From contig CAJURX010000001.1 in assembly GCA_910589125.1 (NCBI GenBank), positions 62,001 to 126,000 on the forward strand: a stretch of 64,000 bases of DNA, in the 5' to 3' direction. This document shows, piece by piece, positions 23,803 through 31,937 of the stretch. The stretch's first letter is position 1; each line of letters starts with the position of its first letter. The notes beneath the pieces were generated by a model. It was not told the DNA's origin. It made no database searches and saw only the letters and a list, made by a program, of their open reading frames with translations. The translations under genes were made by a program, and so were the position numbers. Source of the DNA: an uncultured Eggerthellaceae bacterium (GTDB lineage: Bacteria; Actinomycetota; Coriobacteriia; Coriobacteriales; Eggerthellaceae).

Positions 23803-25824
23803 TCATCCGACATCCTCGCGCATCTCATCGAACTGCGAATTATACAGTTCGGCGTATCTCCCACCAGCCGCGAGCAGCTCTTCATGGCACCCCACCTCGA
23901 CGACGGCTCCCTCATCCATGACGATGATCGAATCCGCGCCCTTGATGGTGGAGAGCCTGTGCGCGATGACGAAGGAGGTGCGCCCGACCATGAGGTTGTC
24001 CATGGCCTCCTGGATCATCGCCTCCGTGCTCGTATCGACCGAGCTCGTGGCTTCATCCAAGATCAGGATGCGCCTATCCGCGATGAGCGCTCGCGCGATG
24101 GTCAGGAGCTGCTTCTGGCCTTGGCTGATGTTCGTAGCATCCTCGTTCACCTCGAAGTCGTATCCGCCAGGCAACGTCCGGATGAAGTGGTCAGCGCACG
24201 CCCGTCGTGCAGCTTCCTCTACATCCGCATCCGTGGCATCCAGCCTCCCATAGCGGATGTTCTCGCGGATGGTGCCGTTGAACAGCCACGTGTCCTGCAG
24301 CACCATGGCGAACATGCGCCTCGAATCATCCTTGCTGAAGTCGCGCAAGCTCATGCCACCGACCGATATCTCCCCCGATGACACCTCATAGAAGCGCATG
24401 AGCAGCTTCACGATGGTCGTCTTGCCCGCTCCCGTGGGACCTACGATGGCCACCGTCTGTCCTTCCGCGACATCCATGCTGAAGCCCCTGATGACCGGAT
24501 GCGCCGGATCATAGCCGAAGGTGACATCATCGAAGCGCACATCGCTCCCCACCTGATCAGCCAGATGCGTCTGCTCCTCAGGCGGCATCTCAGGCTGGTC
24601 GATGAAGGCGAAGATGCGCTCGGCCGCTGCGGCCAGCTGCTGGAGCACGTTGCTCACCTGGGCGAGCTGCGTGATGGGCTGCGTGAAGTTCTTCACATAC
24701 TGGATGAATGCCTGAATGTCCCCTACCGTGATGGTCCCCTGCACGGCCAGAAACGCCCCTGTCACAGCCACGGCCACGTATCCCGCGTTCCCGATGAGGT
24801 CCATGACCGGCCGCATGAGGCCCGAGAGGAACTGCGACTTCCACCCCGCCTCATACAGGGCATCGTTCGCTTCCTCGAACAGATGCACGGTCTCATCCTC
24901 CCGGCCGAACGCGCGCACGATCTGATGTCCCGAGAAGGTCTCCTCCGTCTGAGCATTCACCTTGCCCAAGAGCGCCTGCTGCGCATAGAAGTGCCGCTGG
25001 GAGACCTTGACCACCAGTCCCACGAGCAGAAGGGATAGGGGCACCATCACAAGCGCGATCAAGGTCAGGAGCCAGTCGATCGAGAGCATCATCGCGACCA
25101 CGCCGATGACCGTCACCACCGAGGTCACTAGCTGCGTGACACCCTGGTTCAAGCTCTGGCCGAGCGTATCCACATCATTGGTGATGCGCGAGAGCGTATC
25201 TCCCGTCGAATTCTCCTCGAAGTACCCGAACGGCATGCGATCGACCTTCTGGGCGATGGCACGGCGCAGCCGATAGCACGTCTCCTGCGAGACGTACGAC
25301 ATCGTCCAGTTCTGCACCCACGAGCATGCCGCCGATACGAGATAGAGGATGAGCGTGGTCAAGAGCACGCGCCCGATGAGCGAGAAGTCGATCCCACCCG
25401 TACCGTTGATCTGGGCGATGGTGCCATCGAAGAGCGCCGTCGTAGCCTCTGAGAGCACCTTCGGCCCCACGATGTTGAACACGGTCGACCCGATGGCGAA
25501 GGCGAGGATGAGCAGGATATGCAGCTTGAACTGTCCCATGAACGAGAGCATCTTGCGCATCGTGCCCGCGAAATCGCGCGCCTTCTCACCACCATGCATC
25601 CTGCCACCAGGGCCTCCGCGCCCATGCCCCATCCCCGCCCCTCGGTGGGGGTTCGCGTGAGGGCCCCTCGATGGAGCCGCGCCCGCCATAGCGCGCATGC
25701 GCACCGCTTGTCGTGCGCGCGCACGCTCCATCCCCGTCAGGCGATCGAGCTCAGCAGCTGCCACCTCAGGCGCATCGGATGCCACGAGACGTTGCGCTCC
25801 ATCGCGCGCTCCAAGATGTCTCAT
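23803..25824 (-). CDS. Heterodimeric ABC exporter, half with consensus ATPase site
   Basis: This is a fused membrane/ATPase half-transporter of 673 residues. An unusually Gly/Arg/His-rich N-terminal stretch (about residues 45-80) precedes six predicted helices and an ABC domain. The ABC domain has Walker A G-P-T-G-A-G-K-T-T, signature N-I-S-Q-G-Q-K-Q, Walker B I-L-I-L-D-E-A-T-S with catalytic Glu, and switch I-A-H-R-L-S-T. It starts with an ATGA overlap on the partner gene upstream. Together the two match bacterial heterodimeric multidrug/lipid exporters of the LmrCD, TM287/288 and SmdAB type. The substrate cannot be read from sequence. Confidence 0.92.
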   Translation of the reverse strand: MRHLGARDGAQRLVASDAPEVAAAELDRLTGMERARARQAVRMRAMAGAAPSRGPHANPHRGAGMGHGRGGPGGRMHGGEKARDFAGTMRKMLSFMGQFKLHILLILAFAIGSTVFNIVGPKVLSEATTALFDGTIAQINGTGGIDFSLIGRVLLTTLILYLVSAACSWVQNWTMSYVSQETCYRLRRAIAQKVDRMPFGYFEENSTGDTLSRITNDVDTLGQSLNQGVTQLVTSVVTVIGVVAMMLSIDWLLTLIALVMVPLSLLLVGLVVKVSQRHFYAQQALLGKVNAQTEETFSGHQIVRAFGREDETVHLFEEANDALYEAGWKSQFLSGLMRPVMDLIGNAGYVAVAVTGAFLAVQGTITVGDIQAFIQYVKNFTQPITQLAQVSNVLQQLAAAAERIFAFIDQPEMPPEEQTHLADQVGSDVRFDDVTFGYDPAHPVIRGFSMDVAEGQTVAIVGPTGAGKTTIVKLLMRFYEVSSGEISVGGMSLRDFSKDDSRRMFAMVLQDTWLFNGTIRENIRYGRLDATDADVEEAARRACADHFIRTLPGGYDFEVNEDATNISQGQKQLLTIARALIADRRILILDEATSSVDTSTEAMIQEAMDNLMVGRTSFVIAHRLSTIKGADSIIVMDEGAVVEVGCHEELLAAGGRYAELYNSQFDEMREDVG

Positions 25825-27911
25825 GCGGCATCACCTCCACACCCGAGCTCCTCTTCCGTGAGCTGCGATAGGGCGATGCGTTGATACTCCGCGCAGGTGC
25901 TCATGAGCTCATCATGGGTGCCCTGCCCGACCACGCGCCCATCCTTGAGCACCACAATCGCATCTGCATCCCTGATCGTCGATATGCGCTGCGCCACGAT
26001 GACCTTGGTGGCAGCGCTCATCTCGCTCCTCAGGGCAGCGCGCAGATCCGCATCCGTCTTGTAGTCAAGGGCGCTGAAGCAGTCGTCCAAGAGGTATGCT
26101 CGCGCGGGCTTCGCCAAAGCGCGTGCTATGCAGAGGCGTTGCCGCTGACCACCTGACACGTTCGTGCCGCCCTGCGCGATGGGGCTATCGGTCCCCTCCG
26201 GCTTCGCCATCACGAACCCAAGGGCCTGCGCCGTATCCAACGCGTGCACCACGCGCTCCTCGGGCATGGATTCATCCGCATAGGCCACGTTGGTGTCCAC
26301 GCTTCCCGAGAACAAGTACCCCTTCTGGGGAACGAGCGAAAGCGCATCCCTCAGGTCAGCCTGCCTCATCTCGCGCACGTCGACCCCATCCACGAGCACC
26401 GCGCCCGCAGATGCGTCGTAGAACCGCTCGATGAGCTTGAGCACCGTGGACTTGCCCGACCCGGTCCCGCCGATGAGCGCGAGCGTCTGCCCGGGCCCCA
26501 CCTCGAATGACGCATCCTCCAAGGCGCATTCGTCGCTTCCGGGATACCGGAACGAGACGCGGTCGAACGTGATGCGCGCACCTGCTCCCCCGTTCGCCGC
26601 AGATCGGGGATGTCCAGGATCGTGGATGGTCGGCTCGCACGAGAGCACCTCCATCACGCGCTCAGCGGCAACATCTGCGCGCGGCAGCATGATGGACACC
26701 ATCCCGATCATGAGGAAGCCCATGATGATGACCATGGAATACGTGATGAATGCGATCAGGTCTCCCGTCTGGATGAGGCCCGCTTGGATGTAGTGGCCCC
26801 CGAACCAGACGATGGCAACGCTCGTGAGGTTCATGACCAGCATCATCGCGGGCATCATGAAGCTCATGGCGCGATTCGTGAACAGCTGCGTGCGCATGAG
26901 GCGCGCAGACGCCTCGTCGAAGCGCTCCTGCTCGTAGGAGGTGCGCCCGAACGCCCGGATGGCAGAGACGCCCGTGAGCATCTCGCGCGCAACCAGGTTG
27001 ACGCGATCGATCAGGTACTGCATGGCCTTGAACTTGGGACCGGTCAGCTTGAACAGGAAGAACACGACCGACGCCACCACTGCTACTGCCACCACGATGA
27101 TCCATCCCAGCGCCGCATTCGTCGCGAGCACCATGATGATGCCCCCGATGGCCACGATGGGCGCATAGAGGACCATGCGCAATATCATGATGCTCACATT
27201 CTGTATGAGCTGGATGTCGTTGGTGCCACGCGTGATGAGCGATGCCGCCGAGAAGCGACCGACCTCCGCATCGGAGAAGCTGACGACGCGCGTGAAGAGG
27301 CGAGCGCGCAGGTCATGGCCGATGGTGGATCCTGTGCGCGCAGCCACGAGGCCTGCCAAGATGTTGAGCACCATGCTCAGGACGGCAAGGCCGAGCATCA
27401 CGGCTCCCGTGCGCAGCAGATACGCCATCTGTGCCTGCGGAAGATCGACGCCCGCAACCGATGCCTCCTTCAAGGCAGCCGCAAGAGCCAACTGGCGCGT
27501 CATCTCCGGAGCGAGCTCTGCTGCCGCTTCCCCCGGCGCTCCTGCTGGCTGTCCCGATGGCTGCGCAGCGCCATGGATGGAGATCATCGGAGCTGCGAGC
27601 AGCTCATCCAGCCGCTCTCCAGCAGCGCGCCCTGCCTCGGTGATGCGCCAGACGCCGTCACCACCTTGCTCATAGGCAGCATCGAAGATGCCCTCATCCT
27701 CACCAGAGAGCATGCCCTTGATGGCGCGGTGCGTCTCATCGGTCATGCGATCGACCGCGATGCGCTCGATCCCTGATTGCTGGATGCCCACATCCACGAT
27801 CTGCGATGTCAGCTTCGGGATGGTCAGGTCGCAGAAGGCGCACCCTATGAGCAAGACGATGGCGATGAGCACCGCACGGGGATGCTCGCCCAGAAACCGG
27901 AACACCCTCAT
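25821..27911 (-). CDS. Heterodimeric ABC exporter, half with degenerate ATPase site
   Basis: This 696-residue half-transporter has its first helix at about residues 15-37. A long extracellular insertion follows (about 60-165, rich in Ala, Gly and Glu), then the remaining helices and an ABC domain. Walker A G-G-T-G-S-G-K-S-T and signature N-V-S-G-G-Q-R-Q-R are intact. The Walker B is L-L-D-D-C-F-S with Asp in place of catalytic Glu, and the switch His is Gln (V-A-Q-R-I-S-T). These are the classic marks of the degenerate half in heterodimeric exporters. The ATG at 27911 has GAGAGGG 7 bases upstream; the open frame above it is not needed. It is the first gene of the exporter operon. Confidence 0.93.
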   Translation of the reverse strand: MRVFRFLGEHPRAVLIAIVLLIGCAFCDLTIPKLTSQIVDVGIQQSGIERIAVDRMTDETHRAIKGMLSGEDEGIFDAAYEQGGDGVWRITEAGRAAGERLDELLAAPMISIHGAAQPSGQPAGAPGEAAAELAPEMTRQLALAAALKEASVAGVDLPQAQMAYLLRTGAVMLGLAVLSMVLNILAGLVAARTGSTIGHDLRARLFTRVVSFSDAEVGRFSAASLITRGTNDIQLIQNVSIMILRMVLYAPIVAIGGIIMVLATNAALGWIIVVAVAVVASVVFFLFKLTGPKFKAMQYLIDRVNLVAREMLTGVSAIRAFGRTSYEQERFDEASARLMRTQLFTNRAMSFMMPAMMLVMNLTSVAIVWFGGHYIQAGLIQTGDLIAFITYSMVIIMGFLMIGMVSIMLPRADVAAERVMEVLSCEPTIHDPGHPRSAANGGAGARITFDRVSFRYPGSDECALEDASFEVGPGQTLALIGGTGSGKSTVLKLIERFYDASAGAVLVDGVDVREMRQADLRDALSLVPQKGYLFSGSVDTNVAYADESMPEERVVHALDTAQALGFVMAKPEGTDSPIAQGGTNVSGGQRQRLCIARALAKPARAYLLDDCFSALDYKTDADLRAALRSEMSAATKVIVAQRISTIRDADAIVVLKDGRVVGQGTHDELMSTCAEYQRIALSQLTEEELGCGGDAA

Positions 27912-28071
27912 CGGGTCGCCCTCTCTGACCGTTCGCGATGATCGCCCATAGCTGCTTCTCGCCGTGCCCTTTCCCTCGCTCTCGTTCTGCGGGATTATCT
28001 CACTGTGCACCCCTCAGACTGGTGAGCTTGAGGCCGACGAAGCGGATCGGAATAATATTTTGGATTTCTCG

Positions 28072-28100
28072 TTGTCATCCCGAGAACTTGTGCTTATAAT
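28072..28100 (+). promoter_or_regulatory. Promoter of tRNA-Asp
   Basis: TTGTCA (28072-28077), 17 bases, TATAAT (28095-28100), followed 32 bases later by the tRNA gene. This is the best sigma-70-type promoter in the window. Confidence 0.85.
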
Positions 28101-28132
28101 GTTCAGGTTGCTTTTCACAGCAGCTGATTTGC

Positions 28133-28209
<77 letters not shown>

Positions 28210-28221
28210 CTTGAATGCTGA

Positions 28222-28254
28222 GGTCAGAGGTTGTTTCCTCTGGCCTTTTTGTTT
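28222..28254 (+). terminator. Rho-independent terminator after tRNA-Asp
   Basis: GGTCAGAGG, loop TTGTTT, CCTCTGGCC forms a 9-bp stem followed by TTTTTGTTTT. It separates the tRNA from the MNT/HEPN genes, which therefore need their own promoter or read-through. Confidence 0.9.
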
Positions 28255-28270
28255 TCTAGGAGAGCGCCCT

Positions 28271-28564
28271 ATGAGCAAGTTCGGATTGAGGGACGAGGTC
28301 CTAGGATTCATCATCGCTGCTGCCTCTGAGCAGGATATGTCGAAGGTCGTGCTCTTCGGCTCACGCGCACGAGAGAGCTATTCAGAGAAGAGCGATATCG
28401 ACTCGGTCATCTCTGGCATGAACAAGGAGCGATTCATCGAACAACTGGAAGAACACTGCCCTACGTTGCTGGCATTCGACTTCATCGACCTTGCATGCGA
28501 TATGAGCCCAAGCCTTCAGCAGCGCATCTCAGAGGAAGGGATCACCCTGTATGAGCAAGTATGA
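28271..28564 (+). CDS. MNT-type nucleotidyltransferase antitoxin (MntA-like)
   Basis: This minimal nucleotidyltransferase has 97 residues. G30-S31 is followed by ten residues and D42-I-D44, the GSX10DXD motif of MNT proteins. A third acidic strand, A-F-D-F-I-D-L-A (about 68-75), follows. Related MntA antitoxins add AMP groups to a tyrosine of their HEPN partner and silence it. A G-G-A-G-A-G stretch lies about 10 bases before the ATG. It overlaps the HEPN gene by 14 bases, so the pair is translationally linked. The order MNT then HEPN is that of HI0073/HI0074. Confidence 0.93.
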   Translation: MSKFGLRDEVLGFIIAAASEQDMSKVVLFGSRARESYSEKSDIDSVISGMNKERFIEQLEEHCPTLLAFDFIDLACDMSPSLQQRISEEGITLYEQV

Positions 28565-28958
28565 GAATTACCGATCCAACCTGAAGGTCTTGAGGAGATC
28601 CCCCGAACAGGATCTGGACAATGAGTTCATCCAAAGCGGCATCATCGATAAGTTCACCATGCAGTTCGAGCTCGCATGGAAGCTCCTGAGGAAGACCCTC
28701 GAATATGAGGGTAGGCTAGATGCCGCCACAGAATCACCGCGCGGGATCATCAAGGCTGCCTATGCTGCCTACGATTTCATCGATGAGGCCCTCTGGCTCG
28801 CCATGCTCGATGACCGTAACGCCGCAGAGCATGTCTATGATCAGAACCTTGCCAATAGGCTCGTAAGGAGCATCCTTGCTGACTACATCAGCGGATTCGA
28901 CCACCTTCTCGCCGAGCTTGAGAGGCTTTATGACAAAGACCTGCTCAAGCAGCTCTAA
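28551..28958 (+). CDS. HEPN ribonuclease toxin (HepT-like)
   Basis: This all-helical protein of 135 residues belongs to the HI0074-type nucleotidyltransferase-partner (HEPN) family. The Q-F-E-L-A-W-K-L-L-R-K-T-L segment near 38-50 and P-R-G-I-I-K-A-A-Y near 63-71 are typical. The catalytic RX4HXY motif is complete: R89, H94 and Y96. In studied pairs the Arg/His cleave RNA and the Tyr is AMPylated by the MNT partner. It overlaps the MNT gene by 14 bases. With all motifs intact, the module is likely a working toxin-antitoxin system rather than a relic. Confidence 0.93.
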   Translation: MSKYENYRSNLKVLRRSPEQDLDNEFIQSGIIDKFTMQFELAWKLLRKTLEYEGRLDAATESPRGIIKAAYAAYDFIDEALWLAMLDDRNAAEHVYDQNLANRLVRSILADYISGFDHLLAELERLYDKDLLKQL

Positions 28959-28962
28959 CCCA

Positions 28963-29421
28963 TCAGCAACCTAAAGAGACTATCAGACGAGCGCAGGTCG
29001 AAGCTCGACCCAACGAACCCGTGACTGCACCCTTTGCGCAACAGCGCGCTCCATCAGATGCTCTCACGTCCTCCACCAGCGCGGCTATGGGCACTCTCAA
29101 CTGGGATGATCTCTTCCTGGAGAGCCAGATGCCGTCCATGCAAACGACGTGGTGGACCTCGGCGCATATGGGCAGGATTGACCATATGCGCCAGAACTTG
29201 CGCGTATGCTCGCGGAACATCCTTGCGTTGGTCTTCAGTTCCAATCGAGAGAGCTTCCCTAGCAGTCACGGCACCAAGGCTCTGAGCCATTTCGATGTCG
29301 TGTCGTTCCTGATGATCAAGGAGCCTCCGCACGCCTTGCACCGTCATTTTTTGGTACCCGCTTTGGCGAATCCGTTCTGTTTCATGGATGCGCCACAGAT
29401 GCTGCATTTCCTGATTGCCAC
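28963..29421 (-). pseudogene. Eroded IS1249/IS256-like transposase fragment
   Basis: Reading from a GTG at 29421 on the minus strand gives a zinc-ribbon start, R-K-C-S-I-C-G-A-S-M-K-Q-N-G, and then R-C-K-A-C-G-G-S. Further on come F-W-R-I-W, A-E-V-H-H-V-V, and M-D-G-I-W-L-S-R-K, an order seen in IS1249-type transposases. The frame is broken by TGA at 29344-29346 and TGA at 29266-29268, each where a Trp is expected (K-K-W-R-C and W-L-L-G contexts). The similarity fades after about 29100, and the C-terminal half with the rest of the catalytic core is missing. No terminal inverted repeats were found. Family naming is from memory of motif order. Confidence 0.65.
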
Positions 29422-29464
29422 CGCTTACCCCTGCCCGAAGCCGACTTCTTCTTTGAAAAGCTAG

Positions 29465-29605
29465 CCCGACCAGGCGGACGAAGAGACTCCTATCGCATTA
29501 ACGAGTCCATGCTGCTATGCACAAAATGGATAACTCTGATGACGGCAGTTATGCTGTTGACAACTATAACCAACGTTTTGATTGAAATCTTCCAATGAGT
29601 AGAGC
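29465..29605. other. AT-rich intergenic stretch
   Basis: No open frame or RNA is recognised here. Base composition drops sharply toward AT compared with the surrounding chromosome. A TTGACA-like hexamer is present near 29560 without a convincing -10 partner. Confidence 0.4.
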
Positions 29606-29995
29606 TTAATGCTCAGCTCTCCACGTCTTATAGTCATCAACATCTGACTGAACCATTGAGAGGCAAGCCGCTAAAACGGCAGCGTCATCTGCGTATCCAA
29701 GAACAGGAATGCTATCTGGAATCAAATCGATAGGCGATAGGAAATAAATCAGAGCACTTACAATTGCAACCATTGTCCCAAGAGGAAGATCTGTATACTC
29801 CTTACTAGCGTAGCTTCGTACCATTGCGATAAGAATGGGAATATTGGATAGCGCGTCACCTGCTACAGGAACCATCTTTAGTTTCTCTTCTAATCTTTGA
29901 AGAAGGTTGTCGAGGACATCTGGATTGTTGATAACCTCTTCTGCTTCGCTGTAGCCCGACTCTAAAAGTAACTGAGCTTCTGACTCTTCCGTCAT
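29606..29995 (-). CDS. DUF1232 membrane-associated protein
   Basis: The 129-residue protein ends with the DUF1232 (YkvA-like) hallmark: a hydrophobic segment leading into Y-F-L-S-P-I-D-L-I-P-D-S-I-P-V-L-G-Y-A-D-D-A-A. The N-terminal part is acidic and helical. The start at 29995 has GGAGG 8 bases upstream; an ATG at 30010 has none. Codons are far more A/T-rich than in neighbours, suggesting horizontal acquisition along with the tRNA-Asp-linked stretch. The role of the family is unknown. Confidence 0.85.
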   Translation of the reverse strand: MTEESEAQLLLESGYSEAEEVINNPDVLDNLLQRLEEKLKMVPVAGDALSNIPILIAMVRSYASKEYTDLPLGTMVAIVSALIYFLSPIDLIPDSIPVLGYADDAAVLAACLSMVQSDVDDYKTWRAEH

Positions 29996-30224
29996 TTTCT
30001 TTGCCTCCATCTTGATAATGTATCGCTTGCCAGGAAAGAATATATAATGAAATCCTACGTGATTGATCATATAGGATTCTAAGCTTATTGCAGATTGATT
30101 AGCTTCTTAATCTACTTTCAAATCTGCGATATAGCTCGCGAGCGCTCGATGATCCCGCAGGGGCGCACTTCATGCGCGCCCACCCATCCGATATGCAGGC
30201 GCAAGCAAGCTGCACCCTTTAGGC

Positions 30225-30731
30225 TCAAGCCTCTTTCTTGGAGCAGAGGAGCAGGACGCCCGAGACGACACCGACGAACAGGAGCGTGCACACGTCGAAG
30301 CCGACGGTGTTCGGCTTCGTGCCCTTGTAGATGCCCCACGAATGGACCGTCATCGGGATCATCCATGCGAGCGGGATGATGAGGAAGCCCACACCCACCG
30401 TGCAGAGCACGTTCCATACGAATGCGATCAGACGCAGCGTGCGATCCGTCTCCGTCATGGGGTAGATCTGCCCTGGCGCCATCACCATCGAGCCATCGCA
30501 CCCAGGAGCATATCCAACGCTCGGATTCGGAGTCATCGGGGTCGGCTGGGAAGGTGCGCTCTCCACATATGCCTGATAGGCATATTCCTCCTTGGGCTGC
30601 GACGCAGCCCCTTCGACCGACACCCCCTCGGGCACGGGCATGTGCTGATCTGTCCACTGCGCGCCATCCCAATAGCGCAAGCGCGTGGAATCTCCGCTTG
30701 GGTCTGCATACCATCCAGCTTGTGGGCTCAT
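30225..30731 (-). CDS. DUF2510-domain membrane protein
   Basis: The 168-residue protein opens with a DUF2510 module, A-G-W-Y-A-D-P-S-G ... L-R-Y-W-D-G-A-Q-W-T-D-Q-H. This short domain is common in actinobacteria and often placed before membrane segments. A Pro/Ser/Ala-rich linker (about 35-85) follows, then two hydrophobic helices (about 97-125 and 140-162). AAGGAG lies 7 bases before the ATG at 30731. It begins 1 base after the GNAT gene stop and ends the long minus-strand run. Function unknown. Confidence 0.8.
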   Translation of the reverse strand: MSPQAGWYADPSGDSTRLRYWDGAQWTDQHMPVPEGVSVEGAASQPKEEYAYQAYVESAPSQPTPMTPNPSVGYAPGCDGSMVMAPGQIYPMTETDRTLRLIAFVWNVLCTVGVGFLIIPLAWMIPMTVHSWGIYKGTKPNTVGFDVCTLLFVGVVSGVLLLCSKKEA

Positions 30732-30732
30732 A

Positions 30733-31257
30733 TCAAAGCTCCTTCTCGAAGAAGACGAATTCACCTTGGTAGTCAGGATACTCCAACCATGCGCCGCCGC
30801 ATTGAGCGAAACCGAGCCGCTCGTAGACCCGCTGCGCGCCGACGTTCTCAGCGATCACGTCCAAGCGCAGCACGCGCTCACCCGCTGCGCGCAGATCGGA
30901 TGCCACCCACTCCATGATCGGTCGCGCCAAGCCTTGCCCCTTGAAGTCAGGATGCATGCCGAACAGGTGGATGATGACGGAATCCTCCAAGGGGACATCC
31001 GAGTGCCACGCGACATCCTCATAGCCATCCTCGCCCCCATGCGTGGCCACCAAGGCACCTGCCATGCGCCCTTCCACCTCTGCGATGTAGAACGCCCCCT
31101 CATCTATGAACCGAGCGAGCTCCTCCATGGTGGGATAGACGCCCACCTCCCAGATGGGATCGTTGTCCGTGCCCGATACCTCTTGCGACACCGCCCTATA
31201 CAGGTCTGCGAGTGCATCGATGTCTGTGCGCGCAGCCTTCCGCATCGTGATATCCAT
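30733..31257 (-). CDS. GNAT-family N-acetyltransferase
   Basis: The 174-residue protein fits the GNAT fold: an N-terminal M-D-I-T-M-R-K-A-A strand, a central V-E-G-R-M-A-G-A-L-V strand and the acetyl-CoA loop H-P-D-F-K-G-Q-G-L-A-R-P-I-M. A closing segment reads R-L-D-V-I-A-E-N-V-G-A-Q-R-V-Y-E-R-L-G-F. The start at 31257 has GGAGAGGGG 6 bases upstream. The substrate (small molecule or protein amine) cannot be told. It lies 35 bases after the LOG gene on the same strand. Confidence 0.88.
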   Translation of the reverse strand: MDITMRKAARTDIDALADLYRAVSQEVSGTDNDPIWEVGVYPTMEELARFIDEGAFYIAEVEGRMAGALVATHGGEDGYEDVAWHSDVPLEDSVIIHLFGMHPDFKGQGLARPIMEWVASDLRAAGERVLRLDVIAENVGAQRVYERLGFAQCGGAWLEYPDYQGEFVFFEKEL

Positions 31258-31292
31258 CTCACACCCCTCTCCTAGAAGATGCTCATCCCAGA

Positions 31293-31895
31293 TCAACCCA
31301 TGGCTAGATTCGACTCAGGCACCACAGGCACCGCGCATGCCCCGCTGGGTGCCTCCGCGTGGCAGCTCAGCAACCCGATCAGCTCATCCACGTCCTTCGC
31401 CATGATGAATCCGGCATCCACCTGAGCCTGCTCGATGAAGCGGGCTTCCACCATGCGGTCGAGCAACCGGGAGAGCCCTTCATAGAAGCCATCAAGGTCG
31501 AGGAAGTAGCATGGCCCTGGTGTCATCTGCAGGCGGATGCGGCTCATGATCTCCGAGATCTCCTCCAGCGTGCCCACGCCGCCGGGAAGCGCGACGAACA
31601 CATCCGCGAGCTCGATCATCATCGCCTTGCGCTCCTCCATGGTCTCCACCACATGGAGCTCCGTGAGATCATGCTGCGCCACCCCTGCGTCGATGAAGAA
31701 CTGGGGTTCCACTCCATACACCTCTCCCCCGGCAGCGAGCGTTGCCGCAGACACCTCCCCCATGAGCCCGATGGAGCTGCCTCCATATACCAGAGCATGC
31801 CCGCTCTGACCGATCCAGGTCCCGAGCGTGCGCGCAGCTTCCTTCAAGTGCGGGAGCGCCAAGGGGCTCGATCCGCAATACACCGCTATGTTCAT
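31293..31895 (-). CDS. LOG-family nucleoside 5'-monophosphate phosphoribohydrolase
   Basis: LOG proteins split the N-glycosidic bond of nucleotide 5'-monophosphates (cytokinin ribosides in plants, AMP-like substrates in bacteria). They were long misnamed lysine decarboxylases. The 200 residues have V-Y-C-G-S-S near the start, Y-G-G-S-S-I-G-L-M-G around residue 47, E-R-K-A-M-M and the catalytic P-G-G-V-G-T-L-E-E. AGAAGG precedes the ATG at 31895 at a short distance. It follows ackA by 42 bases. Confidence 0.9.
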   Translation of the reverse strand: MNIAVYCGSSPLALPHLKEAARTLGTWIGQSGHALVYGGSSIGLMGEVSAATLAAGGEVYGVEPQFFIDAGVAQHDLTELHVVETMEERKAMMIELADVFVALPGGVGTLEEISEIMSRIRLQMTPGPCYFLDLDGFYEGLSRLLDRMVEARFIEQAQVDAGFIMAKDVDELIGLLSCHAEAPSGACAVPVVPESNLAMG

Positions 31896-31937
31896 ATGCC
31901 TTCTACCTATCCCATCTACCAGCGCATCCATCGCGCC

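Noticed and set aside
29054..29407. 117-codon minus-strand open frame inside the transposase relic
   Set aside because: The transposase similarity lies in another frame of the same strand; this frame is only open by chance.
30118..30150. Possible attachment-site repeat of the tRNA-Asp 3' end
   Set aside because: Only seven bases (ATCCCGC) match near 30150, too short to support an integration boundary.
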